From: Ariolimax columbianus
Taxonomy: Eukaryota > Mollusca > Gastropoda > Stylommatophora > Arionidae
DNA length: 64,000 bases
Assembly (NCBI GenBank): GCA_036924085.1
Contig: JAVGWX010000007.1
Span: 74,291,948 to 74,355,947, forward strand
Direction: 5' to 3'
Shown: in pieces, positions 58,401 through 64,000 of the stretch
Position numbering within the stretch: the stretch's first letter is position 1
Layout: each line of letters opens with the position of its first letter
Notes under the pieces: generated by a model
What the model was told of the DNA's origin: nothing
The model's database searches: none
The model's input: the letters and a program-made list of their open reading frames with translations, nothing else
Program-made: the position numbers and the translations under genes

Positions 58401-61400
58401 TGATCAAACACTAGAGCAAGTCAAGAGTTTTTTTCTATCTTGGAAATTAAATAATGGAAGATGTGAAATAAAAATCAAAAAAGAGAATAGAGATGATCAA
58501 ATCTGTTTTCATAGTGAGTTGTAAATTGACATTCAAACACGTCACTCACAAATTGAAAGATGTGTATATTGCACAAATATATACACCAATAGTGGGGGAT
58601 CAGAAGAAGACATGGAAACATTTTATGGCAAGCTTAAAATGGCCATGACTCAATGCAAGAAATACGAGATGACTGTCGTTCTTGGTGATTTAAATGCAAG
58701 GTTAGGAGATGGGAAGGTGGATGACAGCGATGGAGGACACAGCCTGTGACAAGGAATGAAAGACTTATTGAATGAGCCAGAAAACATGAAATATATATAT
58801 ATTGCTCACTGGTGAGGTGTAATACAACTTGTCTGTATGCTTTTGTCATCATCGCTTGCGATGGATGGCTATTATATGTATATCAATGTGCGTTTTGACA
58901 TGAACATCATCTATTAAGCCGTAAATCTTCTGTTAATATAATTTTCCAGATCAAAATGTGAGTCATGGCCATATGCAGCAAGCTGAACGACATAATGAGA
59001 TGTTACAGTGGAAAAGAAGACAGGCACCACAGCGGCACCACAACTACGAAATAGGTGAACAATAAATTCTGATTTTAATATCATTACTCAACATATCTGC
59101 ATTAGATGTAGAAGAAGAATAACTATGTTTGAAAATGTAAATATTTTAAAACATTTTTTTATAATTTTCTTATTAAAAGACTATAAGTATAGAAGACAGG
59201 ATTTCTTGATCATTAGTTTAGAAATATAAATGTTTTTGTTTAATCATTAGAATATAAATACAGAAAATATATTTGTTTAATCTTTAGAATATAAATACCG
59301 AAAAACTAACATATATTATCAGCAAAACTAAAGAATAGATCACAATTCAAACCAAATATTTTAAATAAAAGAACAATTCATGAAGATTTTTTTTAAAAGT
59401 TTATTTGAGGACCTAGCTATTCTTCTGAGATTTTAAAACCAAATTTGTTTTTTAAAATCTTCATGAATTGTTCTTTTTTTAAAATATTTGGTTTGAATTG
59501 TGATCTATTCTTTAGTTTTGCTGATAATGTATGTTAGTTTTTTATGCAAATTTTACAGTGAACAATATGGTGGAGCATCAAAGAGTGTTCTTTGATTTGC
59601 TGTGATGTAGTTTTCTCTTTGTTTTCCACAGTAATATTGTGTCCCACCTATTTGAATGCGTCCAATGAGCAAACCTGCAAATGCGGCTTCATTATGACTA
59701 TTTACACACTCTTAATACTTGTTTCTAGGCTTACTTTTCTTTTGATCTATGGGAAAACCAGTTATTGTTTCTAGAGCATTCATTTAAATGCAGAAGGCTT
59801 GCCACTTGCCACACCCTGCAGGAACATGGCCTGTGTAAATGATGAGGTGACTAATGTCATGATTTGGAGAGTCTCCTACCCTATAGGGGTTAGACAGTAC
59901 TGTTAGTCGTCTCTAACAACAGGTTCTTAATTTCTTTAGTAAAATTATATCCACATTTCTGTAGTAAAATTGAATTTAGTTAAAATCATAAATTTTATTC
60001 ATGCAGTAATTATATTTCGTTTTCTGTATTAAAATTATATATATTTTTATTTTCACAAATTATTTAATAATGTTTATAGTACAAAATAAATTTTATTTCT
60101 TGGTGCAAGTCATGTTATAGCTAGTGCTTGAAAAAAATATATGCTTATTATATGAATTCTACATGCTAGTCGGATGTGTTGGACTGAAAGATGCAAATAT
60201 CACAGTCAAGCTGTAAATTATGACACAACGCATTCTGGACTACATCGTGCCGCTTGCTAAGCTCTTTTCAGGGCTTAATAGCAAGAGATTGAGAACGAAC
60301 AAAGAAGAAGAAAAAGATATGAATTCTACACAGAAGTTATGATGCAGGGACTATTTGCATTAACAAATTTTATTTCTTTATGCATTTGCTTGTTTAGAAT
60401 CTGATGAGGAAGATCTGTTCGAACCTCTTCCACCTTCTGCATCAGCAAACGTTCAGAGAAAGGCAATTACTGTGAGGAAAACTGATGGGAATGTGGTACT
60501 GATTCCACTGAGAGCATTGAGAAATGAACCTCAGATAGTGACAGGAGATCCTTTCAAGTGTAATAACTGTTTAGCTGTTCTCACCAGTACTGCAGTGCTA
60601 AAGTCAGAAGGGAAAACAAAAACTTGGAAGTGGTGAGTACACAGCAGTAATTTCTGACTGGAAATGGGGACACTCTGATGCTAGTAAGTTGTCAACAAAG
60701 TAGGCTAGTAGCAAGGTGCAAACATTTTTAAAAAAATTGTCTTTGCTGCATCGTGTTTTGAGAAGGAAAGACAATTACAATTTTAATGGGCAACATAAAT
60801 TCTAAAGTTAGTAAGGATATTATTGGTTTTGAAGAGATCATGAAATCAGGTCTAAAAATTAATAGCTACTTATGTGCTTTAAATCATCTGGTTTTTGGTG
60901 CAGCAAGTTTTTACAAAATAAATACACAAAGCAACATGGGTGTCACCATACCACTAAAATGACAATACATGTTTAAATAAGAAGCTCAGATCATCATTTT
61001 CTCAAGTGGTTTGTCGAGGTCTTTGTGTATAAGGACAAGAATAGCACCCCTGCCCCACAGAGAGCACGTTTTAAAAGGTGATTAACTGTGTGACATGACA
61101 TAACATTAGCTATGGTTAGGTGGTTTGTTTAGACCAGCATAGATAGTGCCTCACAGACTGTGAGTATCATTTCCTCTGGTATTTGAGCCCATTAAGATGG
61201 AGACACACACATTGGTTAACCATCCTCTGTGGCACTTGTCCCAACGCAACGGAGTAATAAGCTGCTTGAGCTTAGCCTGCTAAGCAGGAAATCCACCTCC
61301 CGGCTACATCCAGCTCATGCCAGAGCTGAGACCTGCACATGGAGCATTCGCCCCTGTAGATTGGTTAGTGAAGACAACAGATTCATCCAACAGAAATGGA

Positions 61401-64000
61401 ATTTAATAAAATTTGAAGAAAAAAAACAACTTGATGCTCTGGACTTTGCAAATAAGTTAGCTCTTCTGTCCCACAATGAGAATCAAATGCAAAATAAAAT
61501 AAGTAAACTTGATGAGTGGTCACAGAAATTAATTTATCTTAGTAGCAATATAAACAAAGTATGAGGTACAATTAAAGATATAAAAATAAGAATACAGAAG
61601 CAAAAGATGTCATTACATTGAGAAACTTTTGAAAATCAAAAGAAACTAAGTTTAACACATTAACCAATAATCTTTTAACTGAACTGTGATAAGAGGACTT
61701 GGCATGTATTTATTGAAGACCTGTGCTTTACAGAGAGCTGAAAGGTTTTGGTGTAATGTTTTTGGTATTTTGACCTCATCTTACTAGACTTAGAGTTTTC
61801 TCATGTCTTTACTAATCAGGTTTTTTAATTTGAAGCCACCAACTCATCTTTAGCAGAAACAATTATTTTGAGGAATGTTGTTTGCAACTACCAGCTCTTG
61901 TCCAATGTGTTTCTTGGATTTCAATTATCTGGTATAAAAAATTGTCTGGCAAATTATCAAATGATATTGCTGGGATCAAGCAAAAGTACATGAGCTGCAG
62001 TGGTCAGCAACCCATAACTGACTGCTAGCATCAGGTCCAGCGAACCAGAGCTGCCAAGACCCTTCTACACCTCCACGTGGTGATCCTGGATAACAGGCTG
62101 CAACAAAGCAGACTGGCTAAGTAAAAGAGATCAAAGAGGGAATGCAACCCTGTACTAAAAAATGCCTGCTGAAGTCAGATGTGGCAGACCGAAAGGTGCA
62201 AAATTGCAGTCAAGATGTAAACTACGACACAATGCATTCCGTTCTCTGGACTACATTCTACTACTTGGAAAGCCTTTTTCAGGGCTTGGTAGTGGGAGAT
62301 TGAGAACAAATGAAAAAAAAATGATATTGCTAACATTAATCACTCTGTGCAGATCCCTAGTTACTGATCAGTGAGCTAATCATCAAGTTATTACTGCACA
62401 TTTAATGATCAATGAAGAATAGAAAAAGGATCATGACTGAAGGAGAGAGAAAGATATAATAGGGGAAGAGAGACAATGAGGGACAGAGGGAAAGGAGAGA
62501 GATATATAGGAGCAATGTGTGAAAGAATATGAGAGTCAGCTAATGAGTAACCTAATTTTAATATGTATTTTTTTCAGTGAGTTTTGTGAACATGTGAACA
62601 CGAGCCTGGACTTATCAGACGATGAGGTTCCCAAGGGTGAATGCTTTGATTTCATGCTGACGCCTAACAACAACAACAACAACAACAACATGCTGATTCC
62701 TCCTACAAAATCCAAGATGAAGGCAAAAAAAGAAGAAAAGAAGGCTGATTTTGAGAAGAAGAAACAAGGAGCACCTGGTGTTATAGTATACTGTATGGAT
62801 TGCAGTGGGTCCATGGGAATTTGTTGCAAAATACCTGAGTCTCAAGGTGAACGATGAAATGTATACGTGCATTGATGATAAATTTATATCCTATTTGCTA
62901 GTTTCTTGTGGGTATAAGATTATGTAACTGTTCACCACATTTCTTCTTTTATTCCATTTTGTTCTCTGTGGATAATTTGTAGCCTTTCTACTGTTCAGTT
63001 TTCAATCTAAAATATGGCTGAAAGTATTGTTTACTATGGAATTTCATCATTGCTGTTGCCTTTAAAGTATTGTCAGTCTTTCTCTAATCTTGTCGTAAAA
63101 GGTGACTAAAAAGGCAAATCATCATCACCATTATTTTCACCATTATCATCATTTTGTTATCAGAGACAAGGCAGTGAGGAAGGGAAATGGTCAGCCTATA
63201 TTACCTTAATTAAACCTCATCAATTGTGTATGACAAGGACAATAATAGTACCATTGCTCCACAGAGAGCATGTTGTAAGACGCGACTAACTGTGGGACAT
63301 AACATAATACTGGCCAAGGTTAGGGGGTTTGTTTAGAGCAGCATAGATGGTGCATAACAGGCTGTGGGTCTACTTTGCTCTAGTGTTTGAGTCCATTGAT
63401 ATGGACTCACACATCGGTTAACCACTCTCTATGGCTTCCAATGCAGCAGAGTAATAAGTTGCTTGAGTCTAGCCTGCTAAGCAGGAAACCCTTCTCCCAC
63501 TACATGCAGCTCATACCAGAGCTACACAGGAGCATCTACCCCTGTAGAAGTACAGGTCAACTAAGAATTAAAAAATAAGAAGAACACTTCATCTCATTTG
63601 GCAGTATCTGCTATCCTCAACTTAACAATTTAAGGTAATCATATTATAAAAACTTTTCAAAGTGAGTCCTTTCTCTTTCTTTCCATATTTTGTGCCTCAG
63701 GGCATGTATTTTAAGCAGATTTAAGTTTTTCTTATTTTGTTCCATTATATCTGAACCTCTTGCAGTTCAGCTGTAGTTTCACCTTGCTATTATTCCAAGT
63801 ATTTTGATTCTGTTCCTTTATTAGCTGTAAATATTCTTCTTGGGTCACTTGTAACTATTTTAACCTTTTTGTTATTAGTTATTTTTTGTGATAGACAACT
63901 TCATGTTTTTACCTTTAAAACTATTTCCTGTTTTGTTAAACAGAATAAAGTTTGTACAACTTTTGCATGTTTTCAGCTGCATGGATAGAGGAAAGAACTC
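37789..64000 (+). CDS. cpras1: Circularly permuted Ras - zinc finger - vWA protein (partial gene, 8 exons)
   Basis: Exons: 37,789-37,914; 41,481-41,663; 42,284-42,466; 54,255-54,450; 58,950-59,054; 60,398-60,632; 62,578-62,846; 63,977 onward. Every junction has AG/GT borders and matching phases (0,0,0,1,1,2,1). The product has a short acidic N-terminus, a Ras domain in the order G3 DTSGQ, G4 NKQD, G5 ETSAK, G1 [10 protein letters not shown]2 [11 protein letters not shown], a charged linker, a Cys4 zinc finger of Sec23/24 type (CNNC...CEFC), and the start of a vWA domain with MIDAS residues DCSGS. The family is known from Dictyostelium as circularly permutated Ras protein 1, and similar proteins are predicted in invertebrates; cellular role is largely unknown to me. 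A GTP-binding switch with a vWA adhesion/scaffold module is inferred. The first exon is the least certain. The gene continues beyond the window. Confidence 0.88.
37915..38190. other. cpRas intron 1, left part
   Basis: AT-rich, no element recognised. The intron continues through the entries up to 41,480. Confidence 0.5.
38195..38417 (-). mobile_element. SINE S3 in cpRas intron 1
   Basis: Minus-strand S3 with diverged A box (tagtggttaagtg...) and B box (gggttggagcccc, mutated). An old copy by mismatch load. Confidence 0.75.
38418..39058. other. Intronic AT-rich stretch with a possible tRNA-like SINE
   Basis: 38,650-38,800 has tggcagagtgg and an inexact B box, perhaps a decayed tRNA-derived SINE. 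Otherwise nothing. Confidence 0.3.
39059..39417 (-). mobile_element. SINE S1 in cpRas intron 1
   Basis: Full-length minus-strand S1 with (cttgg)n at its tail. Flanks attttataatat and attttattatat differ at one base, a likely TSD. Confidence 0.8.
39435..39790 (+). mobile_element. S4 repeat in cpRas intron 1
   Basis: From aaggacaataatagcaccac through the central gggtctactttgctctagtg block to the gttggctaagac end. Confidence 0.75.
39840..40290 (+). mobile_element. LINE A-like 3' fragment in cpRas intron 1
   Basis: The frame has [19 protein letters not shown], aligning with the [19 protein letters not shown] segment of LINE A, then diverged sequence ending gcaaaagaagaa. Confidence 0.65.
40340..41110 (+). 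mobile_element. LINE RT C-terminal fragment in cpRas intron 1
   Basis: [27 protein letters not shown] and [16 protein letters not shown] are the RT catalytic box and following blocks. Downstream frames contain an ETRRKL-like C-terminus. Decayed. Confidence 0.7.
41111..41480. other. cpRas intron 1, right end
   Basis: No element recognised; ends with the exon 2 acceptor. Confidence 0.4.
41481..41663 (+). CDS. cpras1: cpRas exon 2: G3 and switch II
   Basis: 183 nt, phase 0 at both ends, acceptor ctttgtgcag and donor gca|gtaagt. It encodes 61 residues corresponding to Ras residues about 51-110: [13 protein letters not shown] (G3, with the catalytic Gln position kept), [19 protein letters not shown], then the alpha3 region. 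It lacks G1 and G2, which come later in the same gene. Confidence 0.93.
41740..42029 (-). mobile_element. tRNA-derived SINE S5 in cpRas intron 2, with 15-bp TSD
   Basis: Perfect TSD taatttagtaataag at 41,725-41,739 and 42,030-42,044. Minus-strand head: gattccgaggtgaagtgg, then a degenerate B box. Same family as 56,244-56,526. Confidence 0.9.
42284..42466 (+). CDS. cpras1: cpRas exon 3: G4, G5 and former C-terminus
   Basis: 183 nt, phase 0-0, acceptor gttctttag, donor aag|gtaatc. It encodes ILVANKQDL (G4 NKxD), [13 protein letters not shown] (G5) and the alpha5 helix, ending STDYK. That last tetrapeptide aligns with the TEYK at the start of normal Ras, so the old C- and N-termini are fused here without added linker. 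Confidence 0.93.
42467..43060. other. cpRas intron 3, left part
   Basis: A C homopolymer (42,679-42,695) and AT-rich DNA; no gene. The intron extends to 54,254. Confidence 0.5.
43063..43368 (-). mobile_element. SINE S7, 5'-truncated, in cpRas intron 3
   Basis: The minus strand reads the S7 body (ttgcgggtctatttagctct, gagtctattaagatagactc) then the CR1-type 3' end and (TTAAG) tail at 43,063. Confidence 0.75.
44152..44868 (-). pseudogene. CR1 reverse transcriptase, main open segment
   Basis: 238 codons including [39 protein letters not shown] and catalytic [12 protein letters not shown]-to-TGA-like stop at about 44,150 and a frameshift near 44,860 separate it from the flanking segments (44,970-45,245 and 43,933-44,130). 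Confidence 0.85.
45766..48003 (-). pseudogene. LINE A ORF2: RT and RNase H (copy 3)
   Basis: 745 open codons. [13 protein letters not shown] at about 25, [12 protein letters not shown] at about 96, [10 protein letters not shown] at about 154 and catalytic MFADDLAMW near 185-193. RNase H: YTNGSV near 483-488, FRAEAEAL near 523, LLTDALAV near 548 and [12 protein letters not shown] near 600. The first RNase H acidic residue, Asp in the other two copies (YTDGS), is Asn here. A C-x-C...HLLQNC motif ends the protein. A frameshift near 47,960 separates it from the upstream part. The listed start is internal. Confidence 0.88.
47807..48526 (-). pseudogene. LINE A ORF2: endonuclease-RT linker (copy 3)
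   Basis: Contains [20 protein letters not shown] and [15 protein letters not shown], colinear with copy 1 (1,424-2,060). Frameshifts lie at both ends (about 48,450 and 47,960). Confidence 0.8.
48523..48900 (-). pseudogene. LINE A ORF2: end of endonuclease domain (copy 3)
   Basis: [20 protein letters not shown] followed by [12 protein letters not shown], the SDH catalytic motif of apurinic endonuclease domains. Copy 1 begins at this very motif. Confidence 0.82.
48941..49657 (-). pseudogene. LINE A ORF2: N-terminal apurinic endonuclease (copy 3)
   Basis: [15 protein letters not shown] (strand 1 with the metal-binding Asn), [10 protein letters not shown] (catalytic Glu), [20 protein letters not shown] and [16 protein letters not shown] (GDFN motif). 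A small deletion at about 48,930 shifts the frame before [14 protein letters not shown]. No ORF1/gag-like protein is seen upstream. Confidence 0.85.
49670..50395 (-). repeat. LINE A 5' region: ~196-bp tandem units with 18S segments
   Basis: On the minus strand the block gttgggtctaata-tgaacg-gtgctgg occurs at about 50,330-50,362, 50,135-50,167 and, shorter, 49,973-49,998. Units 1 and 2 each follow an 18S segment ending TTTGACT-AACACG (ends at 50,396 and 50,200), giving a pitch of 196 bp. Confidence 0.85.
50200..50263 (-). rRNA. Second, diverged 64-bp 18S segment inside LINE A 5' region
   Basis: Starts ctaaaggaattgacggaagg and ends tttgactgaacacg. It differs from the first copy at a few bases (gtggaacc/gtggagcc; gactgaac/gactcaac). 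Not a functional rRNA. Confidence 0.85.
50396..51635 (-). rRNA. 18S rRNA, 5' two-thirds (retrotransposed fragment)
   Basis: On the minus strand it begins atctagttgatcctgccagt near 51,635 and runs through the universally conserved cagcagccgcggtaattcc (near 51,040) and gaattgacggaagggcacca (near 50,450). It stops at TTTGACTCAACACG(G). About 1.24 kb of a usual ~1.8 kb gene. Not a working rRNA gene: the 3' third is missing and it lies in an intron. Confidence 0.93.
51636..52280 (-). other. Probable rDNA 5' external transcribed spacer
   Basis: GC-rich sequence with ccgac/gacgg repeats, directly upstream of the 18S 5' end in the same sense and absent elsewhere in the window. Assignment as ETS follows from position. 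Its far end (52,280), next to the TSD, may mark the transcription start or a truncated cDNA end. Confidence 0.75.
52412..52677 (-). mobile_element. SINE S3, full length, with 11-bp TSD, in CR1
   Basis: TSD ttcctcctttt at 52,401-52,411 and 52,678-52,688. Poly(A) tail (poly(T) on +, to about 52,439), body, then a tRNA-like head with cctagtggttaagtggcacg and gggttcgatcccc. The best preserved S3 in the window. Confidence 0.9.
52651..53082 (-). pseudogene. CR1 apurinic endonuclease N-terminal part
   Basis: CR1 coding begins around 53,050: [34 protein letters not shown] (catalytic Glu), GGGVLLYCI and [15 protein letters not shown], then it is cut by SINE S3. It resumes beyond S3 as [10 protein letters not shown]...[13 protein letters not shown]. 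The listed end runs into S3 and is not coding for CR1. Confidence 0.82.
53175..53335 (-). mobile_element. SINE S7 head fragment
   Basis: The minus strand has tgtgttcgaatcatggtgg (B-box-like), agactgggatttttttcacg and ctggtaaaattttccctgat, matching the head of the S7 copy at 32,115. The 3' part is missing. Confidence 0.6.
53336..54254. other. cpRas intron 3, right end
   Basis: Strongly AT-rich; no element recognised before the exon 4 acceptor. Confidence 0.5.
54255..54450 (+). CDS. cpras1: cpRas exon 4: G1 P-loop and switch I
   Basis: 196 nt (phase 0 to 1), acceptor gttaatttcag, donor gaag|gtaaaa. It encodes [18 protein letters not shown] (P-loop GxxxxGKS) and [15 protein letters not shown] (switch I with the G2 Thr), followed by [10 protein letters not shown] and a Lys/Asp-rich tail. 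It lies 11.8 kb downstream of exon 3, across the rDNA-LINE insertion. Confidence 0.93.
54451..55385. other. cpRas intron 4, left part
   Basis: AT-rich with no clear element. Short LINE-like phrases are too weak to call. Confidence 0.4.
55390..58270 (-). mobile_element. RTE-like LINE, near full length but decayed, in cpRas intron 4
   Basis: On the minus strand in order: endonuclease ([20 protein letters not shown] near 58,220), linker, RT GVRQGCV box (near 56,570) and post-[16 protein letters not shown] (near 56,060), then a C-terminus [13 protein letters not shown]...[10 protein letters not shown] (near 55,600-55,470). Frames are broken throughout. SINE S5 is nested at 56,244-56,526. Confidence 0.75.
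56244..56526 (+). mobile_element. tRNA-derived SINE S5 with 13-bp TSD
   Basis: TSD atatgtgatgaat at 56,231-56,243 and 56,527-56,539. Head: ttcgtggtgaagtgattaag (A box) and gtgggttcgactctgg (B box). Inserted in the older LINE. Confidence 0.9.
58300..58800 (+). mobile_element. LINE fragments: RT C-terminal and endonuclease blocks
   Basis: The plus strand reads [15 protein letters not shown] and [12 protein letters not shown] (post-RT), followed by [16 protein letters not shown] and [18 protein letters not shown] (endonuclease GDLNA). The order is inverted relative to one element, so two fragments are juxtaposed. Confidence 0.65.
58950..59054 (+). CDS. cpras1: cpRas exon 5: linker
   Basis: 105 nt, phase 1-1, acceptor taattttccag, donor atag|gtgaac. 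It encodes a His/Gln/Arg-rich linker ([30 protein letters not shown]). Support comes from exact phase fit and good splice signals rather than from a domain. Confidence 0.75.
59055..59299. other. cpRas intron 5, left part
   Basis: AT-rich, nothing recognised. Confidence 0.4.
59300..59543. repeat. ~90-bp perfect-class hairpin (inverted repeat) in cpRas intron 5
   Basis: Arms 59,300-59,390 and 59,455-59,543 are reverse complements with only about three mismatches or indels (core caaaactaaagaatagatca). Loop of about 64 bp. It would form a long RNA stem in the pre-mRNA. Confidence 0.9.
59544..60149. other. cpRas intron 5, middle
   Basis: AT-rich. 59,790-59,900 resembles 23,770 and 24,150-24,230 (minor dispersed repeat). 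No gene. Confidence 0.4.
60164..60316 (+). mobile_element. SINE S1, 5'-truncated, with 14-bp TSD
   Basis: TSD atatgaattctaca at 60,150-60,163 and 60,317-60,330. It starts within the gtcggatgtgttgga block and ends gaacgaacaaagaagaag. 5' truncation plus a TSD is the mark of target-primed reverse transcription. Confidence 0.9.
60398..60632 (+). CDS. cpras1: cpRas exon 6: acidic linker and first zinc-finger half
   Basis: 235 nt (phase 1 to 2), acceptor cttgtttag, donor tg|gtgagt. It encodes [17 protein letters not shown], then [11 protein letters not shown], the first Cys pair of a Sec23/24-type zinc finger, and ends in KTWK. Confidence 0.9.
60633..61020. other. cpRas intron 6, left part
   Basis: AT-rich, nothing recognised. 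Confidence 0.4.
61025..61380 (+). mobile_element. S4 repeat in cpRas intron 6
   Basis: aaggacaagaatagcacccc through ttgagcccattaagatggag to the tgtagattggttagtgaaga end. An open frame across it is not a gene. Confidence 0.75.
61381..61958. other. cpRas intron 6, middle
   Basis: Nothing recognised. Confidence 0.4.
61972..62318 (+). mobile_element. SINE S1 with 13-bp TSD in cpRas intron 6
   Basis: TSD aaatgatattgct at 61,959-61,971 and 62,319-62,331. Full-length S1 from gatcaag to gagaacaaatgaaaa. Confidence 0.9.
62332..62577. other. cpRas intron 6, right end
   Basis: Purine-rich tract (62,440-62,515) then the exon 7 acceptor. Confidence 0.5.
62578..62846 (+). CDS. cpras1: cpRas exon 7: second zinc-finger half and vWA start
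   Basis: 269 nt (phase 2 to 1), acceptor ttttttttcag, donor caag|gtgaac. It starts CEFCEHVN, completing the Cys4 finger, then has a poly-Asn run from an (AAC)n tract, a Lys-rich segment, and [14 protein letters not shown], the first vWA strand with the D-x-S-x-S MIDAS motif. Confidence 0.9.
62847..63225. other. cpRas intron 7, left part
   Basis: AT-rich with a short CAT/ATC-rich tract near 63,120; no element called. Confidence 0.4.
63226..63590 (+). mobile_element. S4 repeat in cpRas intron 7
   Basis: Near full-length S4 from acaaggacaataatag to ctaagaattaaaaaataagaagaac, including the central gggtctactttgctctagtg block. Confidence 0.75.
63591..63976. other. cpRas intron 7, right end
   Basis: T-rich; ends with the exon 8 acceptor. 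Confidence 0.5.
63977..64000 (+). CDS. cpras1: cpRas exon 8 (start only, runs off window)
   Basis: Acceptor gcatgttttcag, then 24 nt open in the expected phase (AAWIEERT). Too short for a homology call, but phase and acceptor fit. Confidence 0.55.

Noticed and set aside
61229..61564. 111-codon ORF within the cpRas gene
   Set aside because: Its first half is the S4 repeat, and it has no splice or phase relation to the flanking exons.

Overview
This window looks like nuclear DNA from an invertebrate animal. It has spliced exons with GT-AG introns, tRNA-derived SINEs, CR1, RTE and RNase-H-bearing LINEs, mariner remnants, and long simple repeats. A partial 18S rRNA gene looks lophotrochozoan, perhaps gastropod; that assignment is an inference and no database was searched. 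There is no sign of a prokaryotic operon, plasmid or phage.

Layout. 1-6.5 kb: a 5'-truncated RNase-H LINE (here 'LINE A'), split by a CR1 copy, each with a target-site duplication (TSD). 6.4-22.8 kb: a very large inverted repeat, with arms 6,426-11,458 and 17,655-22,774 and a 6.2 kb spacer. The spacer holds a SINE whose interior has expanded into a ~26-unit minisatellite. 22.8-37.7 kb: a repeat-dense tract with a mariner pseudogene split by a LINE tail, a 41-bp minisatellite, a second LINE A copy inside a SINE, and older LINE wreckage.

From 37.8 kb to the right edge runs one host gene on the + strand, with eight supported coding exons and consistent intron phases. It encodes a circularly permuted Ras GTPase (motif order G3-G4-G5-G1-G2), then an acidic linker, a Sec23/24-like Cys4 zinc finger and the start of a von Willebrand factor A domain (DCSGS MIDAS motif). 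The gene runs off the window.

The largest intron (42,467-54,254) carries the most unusual object. A 6.5 kb insertion (45,738-52,280), flanked by a perfect 13-bp TSD, joins a LINE A copy to about 1.24 kb of 18S rRNA gene plus about 645 bp of apparent 5' external transcribed spacer, all in one transcriptional sense. It sits inside a CR1 copy whose reading frame resumes across the TSD. The LINE A 5' region has tandem ~196-bp units, two of which carry the same 64-bp 18S segment. This suggests either a LINE that targets 18S rDNA and was retrotransposed from a pre-rRNA read-through transcript, or a template switch onto pre-rRNA guided by that segment.

The repeats form a working ecology. SINE families S1 and S4 end in the same (GAA)n-type tail as LINE A. 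SINE S7 carries the CR1 3' end. S4 and S7 share a central domain. TSDs at many junctions give a relative insertion order. SINE and LINE names S1-S7, LINE A and A2 are labels made for this report.
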